Origin: Cherax quadricarinatus
Lineage: Eukaryota > Arthropoda > Malacostraca > Decapoda > Parastacidae
Direction: 5' to 3'
Length of the DNA stretch: 64,000 nt
Assembly (NCBI RefSeq): GCF_038502225.1
Contig: NW_027195404.1
Coordinates: forward strand, 62,001 to 126,000
A model generated the notes under the pieces. The model was not told the DNA's origin, made no database searches, and worked only from the letters and a program-made list of their open reading frames with translations. Made by a program: the position numbers and the translations under genes. Positions 20,568 to 29,951 of this stretch are shown one piece after another. The stretch's first letter is position 1. Every line of letters starts with the position of its first letter.

Positions 20568-20876
20568 CCATAAGAGCATATGAACATAAGAAACGAGGAA
20601 CACTACAGTAGGCCTGTTGGCCCATACTACGCAGGTTCTTTACAAATCCAACCCACTAACAGAATAAACGCTACCCATTCTATTCTGTTTACTCACGTGC
20701 AAATCCCACTCAAATCCATAACCCTACTAGGCAGATCATTAGACTCGTCAATTAGAATATTTCCAAACCAGTACTTTCTTATATCCTTTCTAAATCTAAA
20801 CTTGTCTTATTTGAACCCATTATTGTGGGTTCTCTCTTGGAGGAATATCCTCAAAACCTTATTTATATCCCTTTTG
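20568..20876 (-). mobile_element. CR1-type LINE fragment, 3' end (part 1)
   Basis: Minus-strand CR1 3' end like 4975-5360 (octamer-like ATAAGAGCATATGAACATAAG, GGCCTGTTGGCCCATACTA, then the ORF2 C-terminus). Relative to the complete copy a short segment is deleted near 20690-20720. It stops at the TTAA of the piggyBac insertion and continues at 25651. Confidence 0.85.
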
Positions 20877-21427
20877 TTAACCCTTTGAGGGTCGACAGGC
20901 CCTCTCCGAAACTCGTTCTCAGGGTCGGCCAAATTTCAAAAAAAAAAAAAATTTATTTTTTCTTATGAAAAAATAGAGTTTTTTTTTCTAAACATTATAG
21001 GATAAACAAAAAAATTTTACCATCAATACTTACGGAGATATGGATGCATGAAGTTTGCAGAAAATGAGCCACGTATGGCAACAGCGGCGACTGCCGCTCA
21101 CCCGGTAAACTTTGATTTACTTGTATTTGAAGGTTTGTTGTTTTTTTCACTATTTTATTTTTTCACATAACTTATGTGGCCTATGAGACCAAAGTAAGGT
21201 GCAATGTACATATATACACTCGTTGTATACAACACAATAAGCACACAAACATAATTATCAATATATTGTTTACAAAACTTGTTTACAAAAACAAACAATA
21301 CAAAACATTGTTTATTATTATTGTTCTATAATATATATACCAATATACAGTCACTGAACATATTCCTATTAGTTCTGCAGCTTGTGGAACTCTGAAACAT
21401 GGTGTCATACACAATGGTGTTTTATCT

Positions 21428-21836
21428 TTCTCCCTCATTCTATCTCTTTCAATCTGTCTCTCTCTCTCTCTCTCTCTCTGTCTATCTCTGTCTCACAGGT
21501 ACACATAAATACAAGTATACATAGTATAAATTACCTAGGATAACCCAAGAAATCCAGACAAAGTGCTATACTCTGCTTGAAGATGTGAGTAAAAGTGATG
21601 ACACAGTCTTGTGGCTCTCTGAGACAGAGAGCTAGATGGATAGACAGATAGACAGGGAGCTTGACAGACAGACAAATAGACAGACAGAAATGTTAGTGTA
21701 CCAGTACCAGAGTACTAGTGTTCCACCCTCCTCCTCCTCTTCTTCCTCTTCCTCCTCTTCCCCCTACTCTTCCTCCTCTTCCCCCTACTCTTCCTCATAC
21801 TCTTCCTCTTCCTACTCTTCCTCTTCCTCCTACTCT

Positions 21837-21868
<32 letters not shown>

Positions 21869-22393
21869 CTCTTCTTCCTCTTCCTCCTACTCTTCCTCCT
21901 CCCCCTCTTCTTCCTCTTCCTCCTCTTCCCCCTAATCTTCCTCCTACTATTCCTCTTCCTCCTCCTCTTCCTCTTATTCCTCTTCCTCCTCCTCCTCTTC
22001 TTCCTCCTTCTCCTTCTCCTCCTCGTCCATAGTGTAAATTACAAGGAGTCGGCAGCTGTCAAAGTGACATATTGGCTCATTACTCTTTCCCCCTCCGGCC
22101 TGTCAAAACAATGGGGTCGGATGCTGCTTCCCCTCCTCCATTCTATCTAATTATCTTTCTCCCTCATTCTATCTGTCTGTCTATCTCTGTCTCACAGGTA
22201 CACATAAATACAAGTATACATAGTATAAATTACCTAGGATAACCCAAGAAACCCAGACAAAGTGCTATACTCTGCTTGAAGATGTGAGTAAAAGTGATGA
22301 CGCAGTCTTGTGGCTCTCTGAGACAGAGAGCTAGATGGATAGACAGGGAGCTTGACAGACAGGCAAATAGACAGACAGAAATGTTAGTATACC
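21428..22393. repeat. ~250-bp direct duplication flanking a CTC/TCC tract
   Basis: A block with (CT)n, CAGGTACACATAAATACAAG, GATGTGAGTAAAAGTGATGA, and AGACAG repeats occurs at ~21430-21710 and again at ~22145-22393, offset 699 bp. Between the copies is a pyrimidine tract of CTC/CTT/TCC triplets (21721-22025) and ~120 bp of other sequence. Confidence 0.8.
21721..22025. repeat. Polypyrimidine (TCC/CTT) microsatellite
   Basis: About 300 bp almost purely C and T on the + strand, made of CTCCTC/TCTTCC triplet and hexamer variants. Its long Ser- or Pro-rich reading frames are artefacts. Confidence 0.95.
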
Positions 22394-22544
22394 AGCAAAA
22401 ACAAAGGGAGGGCGATGTTCATCTCATCTTTTGGCATCAGCTCTACCCTCATTTACCCTCATCAAACGTCAGCACTTATCAGATGTTATCTCCCCTTATC
22501 TTGTTACTGTCATGGGTGAACATTTATTATTTATTATATTATTT

Positions 22545-24764
22545 ATTATTTTTTATTATCACACTGGCCGATTCCCACCAAGGCAGGGTGGCCCGAAAAA
22601 GAAAAACTTTCACCATCATTCACTCCATCACTGTCTTGCCAGAAGGGTGCTTTACACTACAGTTTTTAAACTGCAACATTAACACCCCTCCTTCAGAGTG
22701 CAGGCACTGTACTTCCCATCTCCAGGACTCAAGTCCGGCCTGCCGGTTTCCCTGAATCCCTTCATAAATGTTACTTTGCTCACACTCCAACAGCACGTCA
22801 AGTATTAAAAACCATTTGTCTCCATTCACTCCTATCAAACACGCTCACGCATGCCTGCTGGAAGTCCAAGCCCCTCGCACACAAAACCTCCTTTACCCCC
22901 TCCCTCCAACCCTTCCTAGGCCGACCCCTACCCCGCCTTCCTTCCACTACAGACTGATACACTCTTGAAGTCATTCTGTTTCGCTCCATTCTCTCTACAT
23001 GTCCGAACCACCTCAACAACCCTTCCTCAGCCCTCTGGACAACAGTTTTGGTAATCCCGCACCTCCTCCTAACTTCCAAACTACGAATTCTCTGCATTAT
23101 ATTCACACCACACATTGCCCTCAGACATGACATCTCCACTGCCTCCAGCCTTCTCCTCGCTGCAACATTCATCACCCACGCTTCACACCCATATAAGAGC
23201 GTTGGTAAAACTATACTCTCATACATTCCCCTCTTTGCCTCCAAGGACAAAGTTCTTTGTCTCCACAGACTCCTAAGTGCACCACTCACTCTTTTTCCCT
23301 CATCAATTCTATGATTCACCTCATCTTTCATAGACCCATCCGCTGACACGTCCACTCCCAAATATCTGAATACGTTCATCTCCTCCATACTCTCTCCCTC
23401 CAATCTGATATTCAATCTTTCATCACCTAATCTTTTTGTTATCCTCATAACCTTACTCTTTCCTGTATTCACCTTTAATTTTCTTCTTTTGCACACCCTA
23501 CCAAATTCATCCACCAATCTCTGCAACTTCTCTTCAGAATCTCCCAAGAGCACAGTGTCATCAGCAAAGAGCAGCTGTGACAACTCCCACTTTGTGTGTG
23601 ATTCTTTATCTTTTAACTCCATGCCTCTTGCTACAACTAGAAAGTGATCTGATATATCTGTGGCCCCTCTATAAACATGTACATCCTGAAGTCTACTCAA
23701 CAGTCTTTTATCTACCAATACATAATCCAACAAACTACTGTCATTTCGCCCTACATCATATCGTGTATACTTATTTATCCTCTTTTTCTTAAAATATGTA
23801 TTACCTATAACTAAACCCCTTTCTATACAAAGTTCAATCAAAGGGCTCCCATTATCATTTACACCTGGCACCCCAAACTTACCTACCACACCCTCTCTAA
23901 AAGTTTCTCCTACTTTAGCATTCAGGTCCCCTACCACAATTACTCTCTCATTTGGTTCAAAGGCTCCTATACATTCACTTAACATCTCCCAAAATCTCTC
24001 TCTCTCCTCTGCATTCCTCTCTTCTCCAGGTGCATACACGCTTATTATGACCCACTTCTCGCATCCAACCTTTACTTTAATCCACATAATTCTTGAATTT
24101 ATACATTCATATTCTCTTTTCTCCTTCCATAACTGATCATTTAACATTACTGCTACCCCTTCCTTTGCTCTAACTCTCTCAGATACTCCAGATTTAATCC
24201 CATTTATTTCCCCCCACTGAAACTCTCCTACCCCCTTCAGCTTTGTTTCGCTTAGGGCCAGGACATCCAACTTCTTTTCATTCATAACATCAGCAATCAT
24301 CTGTTTCTTGTCATCCGCACTACATCCACGCACATTTAAGCAACCCAGTTTTATAAAGTTTTTCTTCTTCTCTTTTTTAGTAAATGTATACAGGAGAAGG
24401 GGTTACTAGCCCATTGCTCCCGGCATTTTAGTCGCCTCATACGACACGCATGGCTTACGGAGGAAAGATTCTTTTCCACTTCCCCATGGACAATAGAAGA
24501 AATAAAAAAGAACAAGAGCTATTTAGAAAAAGGAGAAAAACCTAGATGTATGTATATATATATATGCATGTGCGTGTCTGTGAAGTGTGACCAAAGTGTA
24601 AGTAGGAGTAGCAAGATATCCCTGTTATCTTAGCGTGTTTATGAGACAGAAAAAGAAAACCAGCAATCCTACCATCATGTAAAACAGTTACAGGTTTCTG
24701 TTTCACAGTCATCTGGCAGGACGGTAGTACTTCCCTGGGTGGTTGCTGTCTACCAACCTACTAC
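22545..24764 (-). mobile_element. RTE-type LINE, copy D, internally deleted
   Basis: Minus-strand RTE element with both natural ends (5' ..CCAACCTACTA at 24764 on +; 3' end at ~22550 with an A/T-rich tail) but a large internal deletion joined at ~23632. Relative to copy C, the segment from the end of the endonuclease to just before RT motif C is missing. It sits inside the piggyBac-type element. Confidence 0.85.
22798..24333 (-). CDS. RTE-derived fusion ORF: endonuclease joined to RT motif C and C-terminus
   Basis: 511-residue open frame. Residues ~1-236 are a complete APE endonuclease (KLDVLALSETKLKG, VVGDLNAKVGETF, NDSSLLDYVLVDK, ATDISDHFLVVA); the frame then passes directly into ARGMELKDKESHTKWELSQL, LLFADDTVLLGD and the normal C-terminus (FDRSEWRQMVFNT). 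The linker, RT fingers and motifs A and B are deleted, so it cannot polymerise, yet the junction is in frame and no stop follows. It could encode an endonuclease-only protein if transcribed. Similarity extends upstream of the ATG at 24333 into LGCLN-like sequence, so the true start may differ. Confidence 0.75.
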   Translation of the reverse strand: MRGCSADDKKQMIADVMNEKKLDVLALSETKLKGVGEFQWGEINGIKSGVSERVRAKEGVAVMLNDQLWKEKREYECINSRIMWIKVKVGCEKWVIISVYAPGEERNAEERERFWEMLSECIGAFEPNERVIVVGDLNAKVGETFREGVVGKFGVPGVNDNGSPLIELCIERGLVIGNTYFKKKRINKYTRYDVGRNDSSLLDYVLVDKRLLSRLQDVHVYRGATDISDHFLVVARGMELKDKESHTKWELSQLLFADDTVLLGDSEEKLQRLVDEFGRVCKRRKLKVNTGKSKVMRITKRLGDERLNIRLEGESMEEMNVFRYLGVDVSADGSMKDEVNHRIDEGKRVSGALRSLWRQRTLSLEAKRGMYESIVLPTLLYGCEAWVMNVAARRRLEAVEMSCLRAMCGVNIMQRIRSLEVRRRCGITKTVVQRAEEGLLRWFGHVERMERNRMTSRVYQSVVEGRRGRGRPRKGWREGVKEVLCARGLDFQQACVSVFDRSEWRQMVFNT

Positions 24765-24765
24765 C

Positions 24766-24872
24766 TATTTTTATTATTACATATTATTATTATTACCTAT
24801 TATTATTATTATGTATTATTATTATTATGTATTATTATTATTATGTATTATTATTATGTATTATTGTTATCA
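24766..24872. repeat. (ATT)n microsatellite
   Basis: ATT/ATTATG triplets next to the 5' end of RTE copy D. Confidence 0.9.
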
Positions 24873-24879
24873 TAACGTA

Positions 24880-25108
24880 TTCTTCTTCTTCCTCCTCCTC
24901 TTCCTCCTCCTCCTCCTCCTCCTCCTCCTCCTCTTCCTCCTCCTCCTCCTCCTCTTCTTCTTCTTCCTCCTCCTCCTCCTCCTCCTCCTCCTCCTCCTCC
25001 TCCTCTGCCTCCTCTTGCCTCCTCCTCCTCTTGCCTCCTCCTCCTCTTGCCTCCTCCTCCTCCTCTGCCTCCTCCTCCTCTGCCTCCTCCTCCTCCTCCA
25101 TTCTTGGA
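24880..25108. repeat. (TCC)n / (GGA)n triplet expansion
   Basis: About 230 bp of CTC/TCC/CTT triplets (GGA/GAG on the minus strand). On the minus strand it follows the transposase N-terminal frame and would read as poly-Glu, poly-Gly or poly-Arg depending on frame. Confidence 0.95.
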
Positions 25109-25119
25109 ACAAGTTTGAA

Positions 25120-25430
25120 GAGCTTGTAGTTCATAATCACTATCATTATCATCACCAATGCTCACATCTGAGTCTGGGATTTTGGAAAATAGGAGTTTCC
25201 TCTTTGATTCTGGTACAACTGAACGACGGCCCAGCACCAGAGGTGGAAGGCTGTGGGTTGTCTGGGTTTTCCTCACTATTACTCATATTATGGTCATTAG
25301 TTTCGGTCAAAACCTCACCAGAACCTTGAAACTCATCTTCACTGTCACTTCCATCTGTATTAGAACTGTCACTGGGGAACAAAAGTGTCCCAATTCGCCG
25401 AGGAGTGAGGAACTTCTTACCGCAGGGCAC
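25120..25430 (-). pseudogene. piggyBac-type transposase, N-terminal remnant
   Basis: The minus-strand frame from 25430 begins MPCGKKFLTPRRIGTLLF and continues with acidic Ser/Asp-rich sequence (SDSEDEF, NSEENPDNPQPSTSG), the style of a piggyBac transposase N-terminus. A frameshift near 25230 moves the likely continuation (VPESKRKLLFSKIPDSDVS, DDNDSDYELQ) into another frame, which runs into the GGA tract. The DDE core is missing. The position near the palindrome-bearing end of a TTAA element supports the assignment; homology is judged by composition and context only. Confidence 0.55.
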
Positions 25431-25650
25431 GGTGGAAATTGTGTACTATGATGGCATTCCCACAATGCACCACTGGGTCCCAGATTTTTTTCCTACTGCG
25501 CACACCCACCACACAGACCCATTCTCTCACATCTAGGCTTATCAGCCTTTTCCTGCGAGATTTGAGGCCGCTAGAATTTATGCGTACTAGTACGTCAAAA
25601 ACCCCTACGCGTAAGACGTACTAGTACGACCAAAACCCTCAAAGGGTTAA

Positions 25651-26105
25651 TATCCATCTTCCAGTTATACACTTCAATCATGACTCCCCTCATTCCTGAT
25701 CTTACAAGTGAATGTAATTTAAGGGACTTCAATCTTTCTTCATACGGAAGATTTCTAATGCTATGTATTAATTTAGTCATTCTATGCTGAATGTTTTCTA
25801 ACGAATTTATATCCATTCTGCAATGTGGAGACCAGAACTGAGCTGCGTAATCTAGGTGAGGCCTTACTAATGATGTATAAAGCTGTAGTAAAACTGCTGG
25901 ACTTCTTTTGCTTACACTTCTTGATATAAATCCCAGTAATCAATTTGCCTAATTACGCATACGTACGCACTGCTGTCTTGGTTTAAGGTTGCTGTGTACC
26001 GTAACCCCCAAATCCTGTTTGCAATCTGTATGGCTAAGTTCTACATAATTTAATTGATAAGTGCTAGGATTATGGACACTCCCGAGCTTCAGAACCTCAT
26101 ATTTA
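25651..26105 (-). mobile_element. CR1-type LINE fragment (part 2)
   Basis: Direct continuation of the fragment that ends at 20876. It corresponds to 5360-5822 of the complete CR1 (ORF2 C-terminal region, e.g. MDINSLENIQHRMTKLIHSI). Several frameshifts and substitutions show it is older than the complete copy. Confidence 0.85.
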
Positions 26106-27190
26106 TCAAAAACCTCGGTTTTTGTCATTAACTTGTTCCAGAAAGTCTGACGAAAACCGAATTCGATGAAAACTGAAGCAATATTTCCCATAAGAAATAA
26201 TATAAATTCAATTAATCCATTCCAGCCACATAAAAGTACAGGTCCTCCATCACAAAATCCGGCATCATTGGGGCCTGTAGTGTGCCGGATTACTGAGTTT
26301 GCCTAATTACAGAGTGGTTAGGTTAGAATACACTTAATAAAATTAACCAACTTGACTTACACAGTTCATTGAACATCGGCAAAAATCGAACATTTCCGCT
26401 ACTTTGAGCTCAATTTCAAGGTACTTTTCGTCGTGAAAGCAATCAAAATCATGTCTATTTCTGTAATATATCTTCCATTCTATCAAATGAGTCCAAAAAA
26501 ATGAGAATACAACCATAAAAACCATACGAAAATATACTGCAAAGAGGCGGCTAATGGCTGAGAAGTTAACTCCCTTATTTATCGTCCATCTTTTTTATTT
26601 TTGTTGTACATTAAGAAGCATCTTTCCATCATACATTGTCCAAGTTGCAATGAGATAGCCCAACAAACAACCGAGAAAAAAAAATATTTACCAAAAAATC
26701 ATATATGGCAAGCCCAGGCCAGGTACTGGAAATAAGTCACTTTGTCTGACTTTTCTGGATTATCCTAGGTTCTCTATACATACACTGCTATGTATGATAA
26801 TCTATGTAACTGTATTTGTGTATACCTGAATAAACTTATTTACTTCTAGTCTGTCAACTGAGTACAAGAAACCGCCCATTCACTTATTTCAACTACCCAA
26901 TAAAGTGGTCAGAAATTGGCAATTTGGCCGATTTCACACAAATTTCAACAGATGCCAATTTCAAAACAGGATCCAGAATAAACAATGCAGACATTCCTGG
27001 CACTAAAATAACATTTTCTCTGTTCATTAGTCACAGCTACAGGCCCCTCTTATATTACTCTTTCTTTTCATTTGGAATTTTTATTCACTAAAAAATAGAA
27101 GATTTACTGTTATGCAGACTGCTGCATTATTGTAATAATTGTATAAATAATGTCAAGCCATTCTTGACTATGTATTGTATTAGCAGGCGG
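26106..27190 (-). repeat. Compound repeat unit: decayed piggyBac-type MITE with LINE tail, copy 1
   Basis: From ~26340 to ~27130 the minus strand matches the interior of the TTAA MITEs (15300-15760, 16780-17260), e.g. CATTCTATCAAATGAG, TTTCACACAAATTTCAACAGATGCC. Embedded at ~26745-26846 is a LINE 3' tail (..GTGTATACCTGAATAAACTTA) like that ending at 59280. The segment 26240-26340 (CCGGCATCATTGGGGCCTGTAG..) precedes it. The same arrangement recurs at 49680-49876 + 56508-57066. A further terminus-like stretch (ACCTCGGTTTTTGTC) lies at ~26113. Confidence 0.6.
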
Positions 27191-27559
27191 ACAGGTATTG
27201 GACGGTGATGTCATTTGTTTACTCTTGAGCTTCGCTAAAGAATAGAACATTTTCGCTACTGTGAGTGCAATTTCAAGGTACTTTTTATTATAAAAGCAAT
27301 CAAAATCATATCTATTTCTGTAATATATCTTTCATTCTATCAAATGAGACTGAAAAAATGAGAATATAACCGTAACAACCATACAAAAATATACCGCTAA
27401 GCGACTGCTAATGGCTGAGAAGTGAACTCCGCTATTTATAGTCTGATTTCTTTCATTTTTGGTGTATGTGAAGAAGTATCTTTCCATCATACATTGCCCA
27501 AGTTTGAATAAGATAACCCAACAAACAACTGAGAAAATAATATAATAAATATAATAATA

Positions 27560-27736
27560 CTAATTTTTTTTTTTTTTTCTTTTTTTTCAACAAGTCGGTC
27601 GTCTCCCACCGAGGCAGGGTGACCCAAAAAAAAGAAAGAAAATCCCCAAAAAGAAAATACTTTCATCATCATTCAACACTTTCACCACACTCACACACCA
27701 TCACTGCTTTTGCAGAGGCGCTCAGAATACAACAGC

Positions 27737-27737
<1 letters not shown>
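27560..27737 (-). mobile_element. RTE-type LINE tail, subfamily A
   Basis: Only the last ~175 bp of a 5'-truncated RTE: minus strand ..CAGAGGTGCTCAGAATAC-like sequence, TTTTGGGTCACCCTGCCTCGGTGGGAGACGACCGACTTGTTG and an A-rich tail. It matches the 3' UTR of copy A (2590-2760) rather than copies B-G. Confidence 0.8.
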
Positions 27738-27778
<41 letters not shown>

Positions 27779-28011
27779 TCTTTATTTACTACACGTACAT
27801 GTACAAGGTATACAGGCCTAGGTGACATCAGTGACATACTACTGTATAGAAAGCCGCTTGTTATGCTGAGTATTTCAAGCAAATTAGGTCTATGTCCCAG
27901 GATATAACCCACACTAGTCAGCTAACACCCAGGTACACATTTACTGATGTGTAAACACAGACGACAGGTGTAAAGAAACACGCCTAATGTTTCTATCCTG
28001 GCTGGGAATCG
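27738..28011 (-). mobile_element. SINE-like element, copy 1
   Basis: Minus strand. The 3' tail is (ATT)n (27738-27777 on +, AAT). The body reads CTACACGTACATGTACAAGG.., AACACCCAGGTACAC on +; the 5' head ends near 28011 with TTCGATTCCCAGCC, resembling a tRNA B box (GGTTCGANTCC). A second copy is at 45998-46262. The tRNA-like head and AT-rich repeat tail suggest a tRNA-derived SINE; no clear A box. Confidence 0.5.
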
Positions 28012-28130
28012 AATATTTACCAAAAATCATATGTGGCTAACCCAGGCCAGGTGCTAAAAATAAGCCACGTTGACTTTTTTGGGGTTATCCTAGGCTCTCT
28101 ACACATACGCTGCTATGTGTGATAATCTAT

Positions 28131-29022
28131 ATAGAGAAAATAACTTTTTTGTTTTAGGTTTATGGTGCAGTACGAGTGTATATCACAGTTAGCCCTGTGC
28201 TACACTCCATTTTCTCTAATATAAACCACCAAGACAGGGATATGAGAATGGTATTTGTATACCATATTATTACGCAGAAATGTGGGATAGCTGGGGGCTT
28301 GAGCCTTGTCTAAGGGCAAAGGTAAAAGTTACACACATCTCAAGCATAAACAGGCCACCCAGGGCTATCCCAGTCAAAACAGAAAGCGCTAAACCAGTGT
28401 GTGTTACTTCAGTGGGTTGGTTAACAGAGGGTTAGGCAAAAATCCCAGTTAGGAAAATATATTTATTCAACATAACACTATATACACACTCTAGAGACAC
28501 CTTAATCCTAAATGCCCAAATGAGGGTACACAAGAAACAGCTGGCTGGAGGTCCAGCCACCATAACCACTAGGCCTAGTCAGCGCCAGGCCGTCACAACT
28601 CCACTACCAATCCCATTTCTTATGTCCTCACTCATCCCACAGCACCCTGACCATGTCAGAGCCTAGGTGGGCATACAGGTAAGCCATAGAAGAGCCTATG
28701 GCTTGGGTTAGCTAAACAAAAGGAGTACACAACTACAAACTTAGCTTAAATACACAGCATCTCCGATGCCAGCCTCCACACCATGCTGACCCCATGTGAC
28801 TGCCCCAAGCCACGCTTACTCCGCGTACCCAAACACCCTTGGAAAATAAATCCCTAGCAGGATTTTTTTTATAATTACAGTTAGAGTACTTTACAGTACC
28901 CCCAAATGCACATTATGAATTGTAAAATTATTTTTTACAATTATAATATTCATACTATTATGACACACTTCTCCACTATATGTACATTACGATGTCATGC
29001 AGAACCCTGCATAACAATATCC
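28131..29022. other. Unassigned intronic sequence, possible solo LTR
   Basis: No ORF or known repeat. On the minus strand 28597 to 28209 has LTR-like traits: starts TGTGACGGCC, a TATA-like GTATATAG near 28480, AATAAA near 28465, and flanking ACTCC on both sides (28204-28208 and 28598-28602). The far end is AT rather than CA, so this is a weak call. Confidence 0.2.
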
Positions 29023-29640
29023 TCTTCATACCTCCGTCGAACTGCTCGGTGTTATTACAAATATTATTCATTCTGGAGTATTTAACATGTTTTATGTTAT
29101 TTATATTGTTTATTATGTCATATTAGATCAATTGTGATAGGCAAATAAGCTGTAGTGTTGATTTTTTTATTTTTATTATCACACTGGCCGATTCCCACCA
29201 AGGCAGGGTGGCCCGAAAAAGAAAAACTTTCACCATCATTCACTCCATCACTGTCTTGCCAGAAGGGTGCTTTGCACTACAGTTTTTAAACTGCAACATT
29301 AACACCCCTCCTTCAGAGTGCAGGCACTGTACTTCCCATCTCCAGGACTCAAGTCCGGCCTGCCGGTTTCCCTGAGCCCCTTCATGAATGTTACTTTGCT
29401 CACACTCCAACAGCACGTCAAGTATTAGAGACCATTTGTCTCCATTCACTCCTATCAAACATGCTCATGCATGCCTGCTGGAAGTCCAAGCCCCTCGCAC
29501 ACAAAACCTCCTTTACCCCCTCCCTCCAACCTTTCCTAGGCCGACCCCTACCCCGCCTTCCTTCCACTACAGACTGATACACTCTTGAAGTCACTCTGTT
29601 GATATTAGCGTAATAATAAAGCATATTCTCCTGCTTCATG
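29023..29640. mobile_element. Partial Harbinger-like element, copy 2, split by RTE copy E
   Basis: 29075-29165 and 29598-29640 match 19345-19475 of the TTA-flanked element (ATATTAGATCAATT.TGATAG, AAATAAGC.GTAG.GTTGAT, TAAGCGTAATAAT). Terminal repeats are not visible; the boundaries are approximate. Confidence 0.5.
29166..29597 (-). mobile_element. RTE-type LINE, copy E, 3' end only
   Basis: Severely 5'-truncated minus-strand insertion carrying the last ~60 codons (VTSRVYQSVVEGRRGRGRPRK.. to SEWRQMVSNT, stop at 29418) and the 3' UTR. TGTTGAT/GTTGAT occurs on both sides (29157-29163; 29597-29603), a plausible short target duplication within the Harbinger-like copy. Confidence 0.8.
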
Positions 29641-29951
29641 AGACTGAGCTCATGGCAACCGACAGTGGCTTCAAAGCCACCTTATCTTTAATGGATAATG
29701 TACTGTGTAGGTGCTTTACATAATGAGAAACATTTCTTTTATTCATTGGAACCATGGCTAGGGCTAAAAGTAAGCAGGTTAAAACAATAAATAGAGAAAA
29801 AGAAATTGGAATGACTTATGCAGCAAGTAGCACCACCAAACAATACCAGCAGGTTGGTGTGGCAACCCTGGAAATTTGAAATTATGCTAGCCAAAATTAG
29901 TGCTGAATAACTGAAGGAACCGAATAACTGATTGCCGGATTTGTGATGGCG
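29641..29951. other. Unassigned intronic sequence
   Basis: No gene or clear repeat. The last part (TGCCGGATTTGTGATGGCGGACCTG) loosely echoes the CCGGCATCATTGG segment of the compound repeats. Confidence 0.4.

Larger units (their letters stand above)
20881..25646 (-). mobile_element. piggyBac-type element with transposase N-terminus, interrupted
   Basis: Flanked by TTAA at 20877-20880 and 25647-25650, ends CCCTTTGAGGGTC / ..CCCTCAAAGGG. The CR1 fragment continues across it without loss, which proves the boundaries. The right end carries palindromes CGTACTAGTACG at 25583-25594 and 25617-25628. Inside are a transposase N-terminus (minus strand), a long GGA-type triplet tract, an (ATT)n tract, RTE copy D and a duplicated GACA/CTCT-rich block. 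The catalytic part of the transposase is absent. Confidence 0.8.
27191..28130 (-). repeat. Compound repeat unit, copy 2, with two insertions
   Basis: A second, partial copy of the unit at 26340-26850: 27240-27535 and 28012-28130 match it, and a ~476 bp insertion (RTE tail plus SINE) separates them. The LINE tail near 28046-28130 (AATAAGCCACGTTGAC.., GTGATAATCTATATAG) is cut short. Confidence 0.55.

Noticed and set aside
21636..22032. Ser-rich and Pro-rich ORFs around 21.6-22.0 kb
   Set aside because: They are readings of a pyrimidine microsatellite.
24739..25329. Leu-, Ser-, Glu-, Gly- and Arg-rich ORFs around the TCC/GGA tract
   Set aside because: Microsatellite artefacts; only the non-repetitive ends on the minus strand resemble a transposase N-terminus.
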